Positions 55,742-64,000 of a stretch of 64,000 nucleotides of DNA are shown in pieces. Under the pieces are notes generated by a model. That model was given only the letters and a program-made list of their open reading frames with translations. It was not told where the DNA came from and searched no databases. The number at the start of each line of letters is the position of its first letter. The first letter of the stretch is position 1. Origin of the DNA: Pseudovibrio japonicus (lineage in GTDB: Bacteria; Pseudomonadota; Alphaproteobacteria; Rhizobiales; Stappiaceae); contig NZ_BMXE01000001.1 in assembly GCF_014651595.1 (NCBI RefSeq), forward strand, positions 1 through 64,000, written 5' to 3'. The position numbers were made by a program, and so were the translations under genes.

Positions 55742-56599
55742 TCAATAGTTGTTATTTTTCCATAGTTTGAAATGTCCATTCAGGCGTCCCCAATTCCGGG
55801 CAGATCTTTCGTAATCGAACAGCAATAAAGCCAGTAGCAAGCGGCGAAGAGATCTGGCAGCTTCTTTCTTTAATGAGCGTTGAACTCCATACTTTCGAGA
55901 GACATAAAAACTCGAAATCTCGTTGTGGTAAGCTTTAAAGGCATTTAGGCGCCAGGATGCTTTTGTCGAGCCTCCCTTTAAGTGGATTGCCCGTACTGAG
56001 CGATCTACCATAAGAGTCCACCCAGCTTGCTTAATCCTCAACGATAAATCATCGTCCTCATAGAATAGAAAAATCTCTTGATCGAAACCATTTACAGCTT
56101 CAAATGCTTCCCGGCGGCATAGTAATACGGCACCGGAGAGGACCGCAACAGGACCCGCGCACTCTGGTGGTTTAGTCGAGATCGTGGACGGCACTAGCTG
56201 TGGTTGGGAGTGAAAATATTCTTCGCCGTTCGGATCATCAATCCTTGGCGAAATTGCTCCGCACTGAGGAAACTCCTCTAGCCGATCTAAAAGCGCCTTA
56301 AGAGCTGCAGGAGCTATTGTTGCATCAGGGTTGAGAAACAATATAAATGGGCTTTTTCCAGAATGTGCGCCAATATTGCAGGCAGTTCCAAAACCTAGAT
56401 TCTTCTCTAAAATAATGACTTCAGCACCGTTTTCCTTTGCTATTTCGGTGCTTGCATCACTGCTGGCATTGTCGACGACAATTTTATTGGCCCACTTAGG
56501 AAGGCCCGTCAGGGCACCTGCCAATACATCTTGGCTATTATAACTAACAAGTACGATGTCTATGACGAAACGCTGTGCACTATCTTTGTCAAACTGCAT
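55742..56599 (-). CDS. GT2 rhamnosyltransferase-like protein
   Basis: A 285-residue family 2 glycosyltransferase: VLVSYNSQDVLAGALTGL, VVDNASSDASTEIA, ILEKNLGFGTACNIGA and the donor-site FILFLNPDATI. The acceptor-side motifs are LSGAVLLCRREAFEAVNGFDQ and FLFYEDDDLSLRIKQAGW. It resembles WbbL-type rhamnosyltransferases. Seven bases upstream of rmlC, on the same transcript. Confidence 0.85.
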   Translation of the reverse strand: MQFDKDSAQRFVIDIVLVSYNSQDVLAGALTGLPKWANKIVVDNASSDASTEIAKENGAEVIILEKNLGFGTACNIGAHSGKSPFILFLNPDATIAPAALKALLDRLEEFPQCGAISPRIDDPNGEEYFHSQPQLVPSTISTKPPECAGPVAVLSGAVLLCRREAFEAVNGFDQEIFLFYEDDDLSLRIKQAGWTLMVDRSVRAIHLKGGSTKASWRLNAFKAYHNEISSFYVSRKYGVQRSLKKEAARSLRRLLLALLLFDYERSARNWGRLNGHFKLWKNNNY

Positions 56600-56982
56600 A
56601 TTCTACGGTTCCACTCATTGATTTCACATATTGGGTATCAAATGAGGCATAAGTTTATTCCGTCACACGCTCTATATTTGATATCAAAATATTTCTCGGT
56701 CCTTCTACGCCCAACTTTTGTCAACTCAGCTCGCAACTCATTATCGTTAATTAGGAATTACTTAGATAACACTAGATCATCGACACCCACAGTTTCGCGT
56801 GTCGACATTGCATCCCCGATCTACTTCTTTGAGCCACCAGTTTCTTTTGAAATTACAGCCGCACCACCAAAAAGTGCGACGATCAACATTCTCGGCGCTT
56901 CGGAGCAGGCCTTTGGCAGGCATAGGATTGCAGCATTCTCGGCAGGTGAGCTGGTGTTTGTGCCCACCTGGCTTTACAGAGG
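56600..56982. other. Gap between the GT2 gene and the aldehyde dehydrogenase, no gene recognised
   Basis: A plus-strand frame crosses this stretch (VDIASPIYFFEPPVSFEITAA..) but it runs into both neighbours in antisense and matches nothing I know. The promoter for the GT2-rmlC pair should be here. Confidence 0.35.
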
Positions 56983-58368
56983 CTACAGCCGTATCACTGC
57001 CATTTTGTCCTGGGTCATGTCATGCATGGTGTAGCCGATGCCGCCGATGTTGTAGCCGGACTGGCGGCGGCCTGCGAAGGGCATCCAATCTACTCGAAAG
57101 GCAGTGTGATCGTTGACCATCACCGCGTTGGCATCAAGCCTTGAAACCGTTTGCAGTGCTGTCTCCAGACTTTTTGTGAAGACCGAGGCCTGGAATGCAA
57201 AGGGCAGACCGTTGGCTGCCTGGATCGCCTCAGCCGTTGTCTTGGAGCTATAGACACAGATCACTGGGCCAAAGATTTCCTGACTGGAAACGCGGGCGTC
57301 TGCCGGTGGGTCCAGTAGAACCGTTGGCGCATAGGTCGTTTCCCCTAAACGCTTACCACCCGTCATCAGCTTGGCACCTCCATCAACTGCCTCTCTGACC
57401 CACTCCTCAACGCGGTCCACCTCAGGTGGGCGGATCAGCGGGCCGCAATCCGTTGTTGGGTCCGTCGCATTACCAACTTTCAGCGCAGCGGCAGCTGCTG
57501 CCAACTTTTTTGCAATCTCCTCAGCCTTAGTGGGCGGCGCGAAGACCCGCTGGACTGAGACACACACCTGTCCAGAATGGTAATAACCACCTTTGGTCAG
57601 TAGTGGGATCATTTTGTCGATATCGGCATCTTCGCTGACGATCACAGGTGCAGCTCCACCATGTTCCAGAGCACAGCGTGCACCGGGGGCCAGCTTTGAG
57701 CGCAACATCCAGCCGATCCGGGCAGAGCCTATGAAGGACAGGAAGGCCACCCGCGGGTCGGTAATCATCTGCTCGGCAACATCGTTGGAACAAACAACCG
57801 GTTGGCACCAATCCTTTGGCAGCCCGGCCTCATAGAGCATCTCAACAAAAGACATACACGACAGTGGTGTATCCGGGGCTGGCTTGATGATCACTGGGCA
57901 CCCCGTGGCCACCGCTGGACCCACCTGGTGCACAATCAGGTTCAGCGGGTGGTTGAAGGCACTGGCCGCGATCACTACGCCGATTGGCTCGCGATGGGTA
58001 AAGGCAATGCGCCCTGCTCCGGCCTCCGTCAGATCCATCGGGATCTCCCGGCCCGTCATCTGAGAAATCTCGCGCACGCAAAGCTCTACACCGTCAATAG
58101 CGCGGGCAACCTCAACCCTGGCATCAACCAGAGGCTTGCCGCCTTCGTTGGCGATCTGGAAGGCCAGCTCATCAAAGCGCGTCTCCATCAACCTTGAGGT
58201 CTTCTTCAGGATATCCATGCGCTGATAGGCGGGAAGCCACGCATCACGGTTATTAAAGAGGCGATACGCCTTCTCCATCATGGCATCAATCTGATCCCAG
58301 TCGCTGGTCTGAACACTGCCGATCACTTCCAGAGAAAACGGGTTTACAACATCCAGTGTCTTACTCAT
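56983..58368 (-). CDS. NAD(P)-dependent aldehyde dehydrogenase
   Basis: A 461-residue ALDH superfamily member oxidising an aldehyde to the acid. It has the Asn region ASAFNHPLNL, IIKPAPDTPLS, the general-base Glu in LEHGGAAPVIV, the catalytic Cys in YYHSGQVCVSVQR and QEIFGPVICVY. The last 40 residues (VMVNDHTAFRVDWMPFAGRRQSGYNIGG) are of the phosphonoacetaldehyde/lactaldehyde-dehydrogenase style. The ATG at 58368 overlaps the stop of the ThDP enzyme in ATGA, a tight coupling that suggests it takes the aldehyde that enzyme makes. Substrate inferred only. Confidence 0.9.
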   Translation of the reverse strand: MSKTLDVVNPFSLEVIGSVQTSDWDQIDAMMEKAYRLFNNRDAWLPAYQRMDILKKTSRLMETRFDELAFQIANEGGKPLVDARVEVARAIDGVELCVREISQMTGREIPMDLTEAGAGRIAFTHREPIGVVIAASAFNHPLNLIVHQVGPAVATGCPVIIKPAPDTPLSCMSFVEMLYEAGLPKDWCQPVVCSNDVAEQMITDPRVAFLSFIGSARIGWMLRSKLAPGARCALEHGGAAPVIVSEDADIDKMIPLLTKGGYYHSGQVCVSVQRVFAPPTKAEEIAKKLAAAAAALKVGNATDPTTDCGPLIRPPEVDRVEEWVREAVDGGAKLMTGGKRLGETTYAPTVLLDPPADARVSSQEIFGPVICVYSSKTTAEAIQAANGLPFAFQASVFTKSLETALQTVSRLDANAVMVNDHTAFRVDWMPFAGRRQSGYNIGGIGYTMHDMTQDKMAVIRL

Positions 58369-60026
58369 ATCAGGCACACCCTCGCTGCAAGCTCATCGAT
58401 CAGAACACGCTGGTTTTCGCTGTAATCAATCGGCACATCGACAACATGGACCCCGCCGGCAGCAAAGGCAGCCTCGAACGTTGGCACCAGGTCTTCTGTA
58501 CGGGTGATCCTGTGGCCAGTCGCTCCAAAACTCTTTGCGTATTCAACAAAATCCGGGTTACCAAACTGCAGGCCCCAATCCTCAAATCCAGCAAGGGCCT
58601 GCTTCCAGCGGATCATGCCGTAGGCGCTGTCATTCAACACCGTTACTACCAGATTGAGCTTCATGCGAATGGCAGTTTCCAGCTCCTGACTGTTCATCAT
58701 GAAGCCGCCATCACCACAAATGGCCATTACCCTACGGTCCGGATAGAGTTTTGCTGCCATCATGGCGGATGGCAGGCCAGCTCCCATTGTTGCCAATGCG
58801 TTGTCCAGCAGGACCGTATTAGGTTTATGCGCCTTGTAATTGCGGGCGTACCAGATCTTGTACATGCCGTTATCGAGCGCGATGATATCAGAATCCCCCA
58901 TCACCTTGCGGGTGTCGGCAACCAGCCGCTGCGGGATAACCGGAAAACGCGGCTCATCGCTTCCTTCAGAGATATGCTCGTCGATCTCTTTCTTTACGCG
59001 TTTGTAATAGCTGCGATCAAAATCCAGCGGACCACCTAGGACATCACCAAGGCGCATCAGCGAACATGCAAGATCGCCAACCACTTCCACCTGAGGGAAG
59101 TAGACCTGATCGACCTTCGCCGCCTTGTAATTCATATGGATGACTTTGGTGCCGCCGTGCTCCATTAGGAACGGCGGTTTTTCTACCACATCGTGACCCA
59201 CATTGATGATGAGATCAGCTCGGTCAATGGCACAGTGCACATAGTCCCCTTCGGAAAGGGCAGCGGTACCAAGAAACAGGTCTGAACGTTCATCAATAAC
59301 GCCCTTACCCATCTGCGTGTTGAAGAACGGTATCTGCGTCAACTCTGCAAATCCGCTGGCAACGGAGTGCACGTCCTTTCGATTTGCACCCGCGCCTAGG
59401 AGCAACAACGGCATTTTCGCACTGCGGATCATATTTGCCGCTTCATTCAGCACCGTATCACCTGCAACCGCGTAATAGCGCGGATGAGGCTTTAAAACAG
59501 GTTCATATGTATCTTCAGGCGCAATATCTTCAGGAAGCTCCAGCAGGACAGAACCCGGGCGTTCTTCTTGTGCCAGGCGGAAGGCCTCTTGCACAATTGC
59601 CGGAATGGTGTCGCCATGGACAATTTGTTTGGACATCTTACAGATTGGCTCAAACAGGCCAACGATATCGACAATCTGAAACTGCCCTTGTCTGGATTTC
59701 TTGATCGGTTTTTGACCGGTGATCATGACCAGGGGCATCCCGCCAAGAAAAGCAAATGCCGCTGGTGTGGTGAGGTTGGTGGCCCCCGGCCCCAGCGTTG
59801 CTATGCAAACGCCTGCCTTGCCGGTCAGACGCCCATAGGTGGCAGCCATGAACCCGGATCCCTGTTCGTGCCGGTTCTGCACCACCTCAATACTGGAGGT
59901 GCGCAGGGATTCTAATAGATCAAGGTTCTCTTCACCCGTAAGAGCAAAGACATGTTCGACGCCTTCTGCTTCTAGCGCAGCAACAAAACGATCAGATGCT
60001 TTCATCGGAGATTGAGGATCAGGCAT
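58365..60026 (-). CDS. ThDP-dependent acetolactate synthase-like enzyme (IlvB/AlsS family)
   Basis: A 553-residue thiamin-diphosphate enzyme. The activating Glu lies in VVQNRHEQGSGFMAATYGR, followed by GVCIATLGPGATN and GGMPLVMITGQKP. The C-terminal ThDP motif runs GDGGFMMNSQELETA to LNDSAYGM. The closing FGNPDFVEYAKSFGATGHRI and VDVPIDYSEN resemble catabolic AlsS. It may condense pyruvate or decarboxylate a 2-oxo acid. The ATG at 60026 has CAGGAG six bases upstream; the frame opens at 60137. It lacks a small regulatory subunit nearby. First gene of a two-gene operon with the ALDH. Confidence 0.87.
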   Translation of the reverse strand: MPDPQSPMKASDRFVAALEAEGVEHVFALTGEENLDLLESLRTSSIEVVQNRHEQGSGFMAATYGRLTGKAGVCIATLGPGATNLTTPAAFAFLGGMPLVMITGQKPIKKSRQGQFQIVDIVGLFEPICKMSKQIVHGDTIPAIVQEAFRLAQEERPGSVLLELPEDIAPEDTYEPVLKPHPRYYAVAGDTVLNEAANMIRSAKMPLLLLGAGANRKDVHSVASGFAELTQIPFFNTQMGKGVIDERSDLFLGTAALSEGDYVHCAIDRADLIINVGHDVVEKPPFLMEHGGTKVIHMNYKAAKVDQVYFPQVEVVGDLACSLMRLGDVLGGPLDFDRSYYKRVKKEIDEHISEGSDEPRFPVIPQRLVADTRKVMGDSDIIALDNGMYKIWYARNYKAHKPNTVLLDNALATMGAGLPSAMMAAKLYPDRRVMAICGDGGFMMNSQELETAIRMKLNLVVTVLNDSAYGMIRWKQALAGFEDWGLQFGNPDFVEYAKSFGATGHRITRTEDLVPTFEAAFAAGGVHVVDVPIDYSENQRVLIDELAARVCLI

Positions 60027-60137
60027 GGGGGCTCCTGTTCGGTCGACGACAGGCCTCAGTTGAGCAGCTGCTTGTTCGCTCATTAAAACAGTCGAGCGGC
60101 TGGCCCTGACGGAGCCAGTACAGCGGACAGGCTCCAA

Positions 60138-60884
60138 GGCCCTCGTGTATCTGCTACTCTATCGAAAAGCAGGTTACGCCCATCCTCAAGCACTTCCGTG
60201 CAGGATACTTTGGCAAAGTTTAAAGAGCACAAGTTATTTTTACAAGACGAGCATGAGCTAAACTCTAGGTAGTGCTCTTTTTTAGGGAGCGAGTTCGGAG
60301 CGCTTAAGATTCTGTTCAAGAATTACAATCTGGAGTAGTTCCTCGAACCATATGCTCGATCATTGCAACGCTTATTAGAGCTTCCGTGGTTTTGCTGTAG
60401 GCTTCAATTTCCTATGAAAGTCATAGTCTTAGGGCTAACGACGCGAAGTATGCTCAACGATCCAGCATTTTGGAAAAGTGACGTGTACGTCATCTACACC
60501 TTCTGATATATCTAATGAATGTCCAGCTGATTTTTCGCAATAGTAAGCTGGTTTGGGAGCAAGTTAGAGGCAGGAGCAACGGCGGAAAGAGGCAGAGCGC
60601 GAGCTTCTGGTTACATTGGTTTCGATTTTCGATAAGGGCGGTATTCAATTGGTGAATTTTAAGAATAGCACCGGCATGGCAGATCTTGCATTGCTTGGAG
60701 AGACTGTAAAGCAGGCACCATTTCACTAAGAAAATACAGGCGGTTTTCTGAAGCGCGACAGGTCCATGGGGCGTTCGATATGAAAGGCATGCCATCATTG
60801 GCACGAATGGGAGAGCAGGCAATTAGAATTTGACTATAGCAGCGCATAGCCTGCGCTGAGCGACCTATAATTTGGGAGGGTAAT
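60138..60884. other. Intergenic stretch with one long-loop inverted repeat
   Basis: AAAGAGCAC (60222-60230) pairs with GTGCTCTTT (60272-60280), followed by TTT, on the plus strand. The 41-base loop can fold further. It could end an unrecognised small transcript. No coding frame or known RNA was identified in the rest. Confidence 0.35.
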
Positions 60885-62468
60885 ATGGTTGTAAATCAAA
60901 ACTCGGCGCAGTCCGGGGGAATGAACTTTGACAAGCTCGTCAATTATCTTGGCAGCGTTGAGATGGGCAGACCGTTATTGAACGACCTCAGTGGCCGCAC
61001 GCTCACCAGCAAGCAATTTGCCATGCGTGCGCGGCAGTTTGCAAAGGGCTTAGAAACGCTAGGCGTGGAAAAGGGAAGTCGGGTTGCGTTGCTAAGCCTT
61101 AACTCCTTTGAATACGCAGAAGCTATGGTCGGGGCAATTCTTGCCGACATGATTTTCGTTCCCCTTAATATTCGTTGGTCAGCCCAAGAGTTGCTATACG
61201 CTATCGACCATTCGCAGATGAACACCATTGTTTATGACGATACTTTCGCGCCTATGGTGAATGCAATCAAAGAACAGGCCGGATCGCTTAAACACTTCAT
61301 TCACATCGGGCAAAGCGATGTAGATGAAGGTGTTTCGCGCTATGAGAGCTTGCTTGAGGAACCGTGCGAACTTCAGCTTGGCCGGGATGTGAATACCGAG
61401 TGTTTCATGAGTTACACCGGCGGAACAACTGGGTTCCCAAAAGGCGTAGTTCACACCCACCAGTCCATGTTGTCCTGCGCCAATATTCTGGCTATCAACG
61501 GTACCCCGACTTTGCCGGGTGCTGCTATGATTGTCATGCCATTGTTCCACCTCTCAGGCTATGGACCGATTTTATCCCGCTTGCTGCAAAACAGGCCACT
61601 CGTGATCGTGCCCATGTTCCGGCCGGACCTGATCGTCGCAGCGGTCAAAACCTTCGACGTTACGTCATTCTTCATGGCGCCGGTTATGTTCCAGATGCTC
61701 ATCAATGCACCTGAGTTTAACTCTGAAGATTTCGAGGATGTAACTCAGATCTCCTATGGAGCCTCACCTATTTCTGAAGCGCTCTTGAAACTGGTGCAAG
61801 AAAGCTTCCCGAAGACTGGCCTGACGCAGGCCTATGGCATGACGGAGGCCGGTGCAGGTGTGTTCTTGTGGCCTCAGTTTCATTCAGGTGAGTATGCCCG
61901 CATCAGCGCAGCTGGGCAGGCCAGTTCTCCCTTGCTTGACGTGCGTGTCGAGGATGAGGAAGGCAATGAATTACCGCCCAATTGTGTTGGGGAACTAGTG
62001 TTTTACACCCCATCCATTATGAGCCGCTATTACAACGCACCTGAGCAAACGGCAGCAGCAATCCGCAACGGTGGCTACCGGACCGGTGATGTGGGTCTGA
62101 AGGATGAATTTGGTGTCCTGTTCCTCAAAGACCGTTTGAAGGACATGATCATTACAGGGGGCGAGAATGTTTACACAGCCGAAGTGGAAAGCGCGATTTC
62201 GCTCCACCCGGATGTTGCTATGGTGGCAGTGATAGGCATTCCTGATGAAACCTACGGTGAAGCCGTTCATGCAGTGATTGTGCCGCGTGAAGGAACCGCG
62301 CCAACATTCGAAGATATCCGAAGTCATGTGAAAGGGCGCATTGCTGGCTATAAATGCCCGCGCTCAATCTCTCTGGTTGATGAGCTTCCTCTTTCTGCCA
62401 TGAACAAGGTTTTGAAGAACAAACTTCGCGAGAAGTTTTGGGAGAATCACGACCGCGAAATCGCTTGA
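60885..62468 (+). CDS. AMP-dependent acyl-CoA synthetase (FadD/long-chain type)
   Basis: A 527-residue adenylate-forming ligase: MSYTGGTTGFPKGVVHTH, LTQAYGMTEAGAGV, YRTGDVGLKDEFGVLFLKDR, LKDMIITGGENVYTAEVE and the C-terminal Lys in MNKVLKNKLRE. Good GGGAGGG ribosome-binding site before ATG 60885. No operon partner to the right, since the next gene is convergent. Fatty or aromatic acid substrate. Confidence 0.9.
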   Translation: MVVNQNSAQSGGMNFDKLVNYLGSVEMGRPLLNDLSGRTLTSKQFAMRARQFAKGLETLGVEKGSRVALLSLNSFEYAEAMVGAILADMIFVPLNIRWSAQELLYAIDHSQMNTIVYDDTFAPMVNAIKEQAGSLKHFIHIGQSDVDEGVSRYESLLEEPCELQLGRDVNTECFMSYTGGTTGFPKGVVHTHQSMLSCANILAINGTPTLPGAAMIVMPLFHLSGYGPILSRLLQNRPLVIVPMFRPDLIVAAVKTFDVTSFFMAPVMFQMLINAPEFNSEDFEDVTQISYGASPISEALLKLVQESFPKTGLTQAYGMTEAGAGVFLWPQFHSGEYARISAAGQASSPLLDVRVEDEEGNELPPNCVGELVFYTPSIMSRYYNAPEQTAAAIRNGGYRTGDVGLKDEFGVLFLKDRLKDMIITGGENVYTAEVESAISLHPDVAMVAVIGIPDETYGEAVHAVIVPREGTAPTFEDIRSHVKGRIAGYKCPRSISLVDELPLSAMNKVLKNKLREKFWENHDREIA

Positions 62469-62570
62469 TAGTTGGCGTGGGAGCGGCAAGCTTCCCTCAT
62501 ACGAACAAGATCGAGGTTACAACGGCCTGCCCCTAACTTATGTTAGGCGCAGGTTGTCGTAGTCACGCCT

Positions 62571-64000
62571 CTAATCCACCGCCCACCAATTGTCGAACTG
62601 GTATCCAAACAGGGGGATTGCGTCCGGACGGCGTACTCGTGTCCAGTATGCAAGTTGTTGAGTTGGTGCGTGATAAAGCGGAATTACATAAAAGCCTGAT
62701 ATCAGCACGCGATCATAAGCGCGAACTGCGGTAATGAGATCTTCCCGCGTGCGTGCTGCGATTATCGTTGCGATCAGGGAGTCTATTGCAGGTTCTTTGG
62801 CGCCAACGATGTTTCGCGATTCTTTGATATCAGCTGCTGCTGAAGACCAGCGGGAGGTCTGTTCTGCTCCCGGTGTCAATCCAGCGCCCCAACCGTTAAA
62901 GAGCGTGTCGAAATCAAAATTAAAGCGCCGTTCTTCAAACTGGGCGGCATCCACAATGCGAATAGTCATTTCAATACCAATCAAATTCATCGACCGTTGC
63001 AAAGCCAAGGCGACACGCTCTTCATTTTGGCTACGAACCATGAGTTCAAAGCTCAATTGCTCGCCCGTTTGCTGATTGATCAGTTTATTCCCGTCCAGCT
63101 CATATCCGGCTTCGTTTAGGAGTTGGAGTGCCGTAACTAAGTTGTCACGATTGCGCCCGGAACCATCCGTTTCTGCAGGGCGCCATGTGCCATTGAGAAC
63201 ATCTTCCTCAACAACGCCACTAAAAGGTTTTAGGAGTTCCAGCTCTTTCTCGGAGGCCGGGTTGCCGATGGAGGACAAATCCGAGTTATCCCAGTATCCA
63301 GCGGTTCTCACGTATTGGCCGCGAAAAATATTGCGATTTATGAAGTTGAAATCGAGTAGTGTGCCTAGGGCTTTGCGCACTCTTTTGTCCTGAAATTGTG
63401 GCTGGCGCGTATTAAAAGCAATTCCAACCATAGAAACAGGCGTATTCTTTTCGAAAGTCTCTTTTACTACTTTGCCTTCGTTAAAGGCTGGGAAGTCAAA
63501 TCCGGTTTCCCATTGTGTTGGGTTGTCAAATGCGAGCGCATCTACATCCCCCTTCTTGAACGCTTCGACGAGCGCGTTGTGATCGCGGTAATAGTCAATT
63601 ACCACTTCATCAAAATTGCTAAAGCCGACTTTCACCGGCAGATCTTCACCCCAATAGTCAGGGTTCTTTTTGTAGATAACCCTGCGCCCAGGTTCGATTA
63701 CCGAAAAAGTATAGGGACCCGAGGCAACTGGAGGAACCAAGGTACTTTGGCCAAATGTCTCCACATCTGTGGCTGCTTTGGAAAAGATGGGAGCTGTTGC
63801 AATGAGAAAGGGAAGTTTGCGATCACTTCCATCAGCAAAGTGGAACTTGACCGATCTTTCGCCCGTCTTCTCAAACTGAGTTACCTTACCGTACCATTCT
63901 GAGTAAGGCAGGCGGCCCTTATCGCGAATGATCTCAATTGAAAATATCACATCATCTATAGTAAGCGGTGTTCCGTCAGAAAACTTTGCAGCCGGGTTCA
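62571..64000 (-). CDS. ABC-transporter peptide-type substrate-binding protein, YejA-like (N-terminal part missing)
   Basis: The frame continues in the same register through the right edge (KFSDGTPLTIDDV at 63957-63990), so the N-terminus with its signal is outside the window. About 476 residues are visible. Family 5 pattern: ASGPYTFSVIEPGRRVIYKKNPDYWGEDLPV, DYYRDHNALVEAFKKGDVDA, VGIAFNTRQPQFQDKRVRKALG and the C-terminal FYVIPLYHAPTQQLAYW. The style fits YejA-type proteins, which bind oligopeptides such as microcin C. Transporter partners would be to the right. Confidence 0.85.
   Translation of the reverse strand, partial: NPAAKFSDGTPLTIDDVIFSIEIIRDKGRLPYSEWYGKVTQFEKTGERSVKFHFADGSDRKLPFLIATAPIFSKAATDVETFGQSTLVPPVASGPYTFSVIEPGRRVIYKKNPDYWGEDLPVKVGFSNFDEVVIDYYRDHNALVEAFKKGDVDALAFDNPTQWETGFDFPAFNEGKVVKETFEKNTPVSMVGIAFNTRQPQFQDKRVRKALGTLLDFNFINRNIFRGQYVRTAGYWDNSDLSSIGNPASEKELELLKPFSGVVEEDVLNGTWRPAETDGSGRNRDNLVTALQLLNEAGYELDGNKLINQQTGEQLSFELMVRSQNEERVALALQRSMNLIGIEMTIRIVDAAQFEERRFNFDFDTLFNGWGAGLTPGAEQTSRWSSAAADIKESRNIVGAKEPAIDSLIATIIAARTREDLITAVRAYDRVLISGFYVIPLYHAPTQQLAYWTRVRRPDAIPLFGYQFDNWWAVD

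Noticed and set aside
56531-57034. A 167-codon plus-strand frame between the GT2 gene and the aldehyde dehydrogenase
   Set aside because: It is antisense to both neighbours at its ends, has no ribosome-binding site and no recognisable domain. Only the middle 380 bases are free, and that part alone has no start.

Overview
The window reads as chromosomal DNA of a marine-type alphaproteobacterium, close to Pseudovibrio/Stappiaceae or its rhizobial and roseobacter relatives. This is inference from gene content. The signs are a bioBFDAZ operon ending in the FabH-like BioZ, an ExoR-type Sel1-repeat regulator, two mitochondrial-type complex I accessory subunits (NDUFS4 and NDUFA12 families), a suf operon behind an Irr-type iron box, a TAT-exported nitrous oxide reductase and a B12-dependent ribonucleotide reductase.

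Layout. 1-4.8 kb: nosR-nosZ-nosD (nosD cut by the left edge) on the minus strand behind a probable FNR/Nnr-type box, for reduction of N2O to N2. 5.3-10.7 kb: tRNA-Lys, then a compact minus-strand biotin operon bioB-F-D-A-Z whose genes all overlap. 10.9-16 kb: tRNA-Arg, an NDUFS4-family gene, a possible small cysteine-rich ORF, a PiT phosphate permease, a Nudix hydrolase, three identical tandem tRNA-Pro genes and exoR. 16.5-21.4 kb: parE, an RhlE-type RNA helicase and a diguanylate cyclase. 21.4-29.9 kb: a long minus-strand run: cysteine desulfurase-sufB-C-D-S-T-A, then tenA and a TfoX-domain gene. 30-36.4 kb: an alpha/beta hydrolase, NDUFA12-family gene, a degenerate receiver protein and nrdJ with a well-formed NrdR operator pair.

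From about 36.4 to 48.5 kb the window is a plasticity zone. It holds catabolic-looking genes (SDR, HCCA-isomerase-like protein, two adenylate-forming/amidase-type genes, a flavin monooxygenase, an FMN reductase-like protein, DoxX). Between them lie duplicated non-coding segments and decayed pieces of IS3-, IS256-like, IS6- and IS66-type elements and of RraA-, Gfo/Idh-, ABC-binding-protein- and carboxymuconolactone-decarboxylase-like genes.

48.6-56.6 kb is a surface-polysaccharide locus: rmlB-rmlD-rmlA, a glycosyltransferase, a sulfotransferase, a GT-B-like protein and an RgpF-like protein on the plus strand, converging on rmlC and a GT2 rhamnosyltransferase-like gene on the minus strand. The middle genes are clearly AT-rich, which suggests acquisition. 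Together they would make dTDP-L-rhamnose and build a rhamnose-containing, possibly sulfated, glycan. 57-64 kb holds a translationally coupled ThDP enzyme and aldehyde dehydrogenase pair, an acyl-CoA synthetase and a YejA-like peptide-binding protein running off the right edge.

The points most worth a second look are the NrdR and Irr operator architectures, a heptad-repeat cysteine ORF at 11.5 kb, the mosaic duplication behind nrdJ, the sulfotransferase-containing rhamnan locus, and the ThDP/ALDH couple. No clearly unprecedented multi-gene system was recognised.
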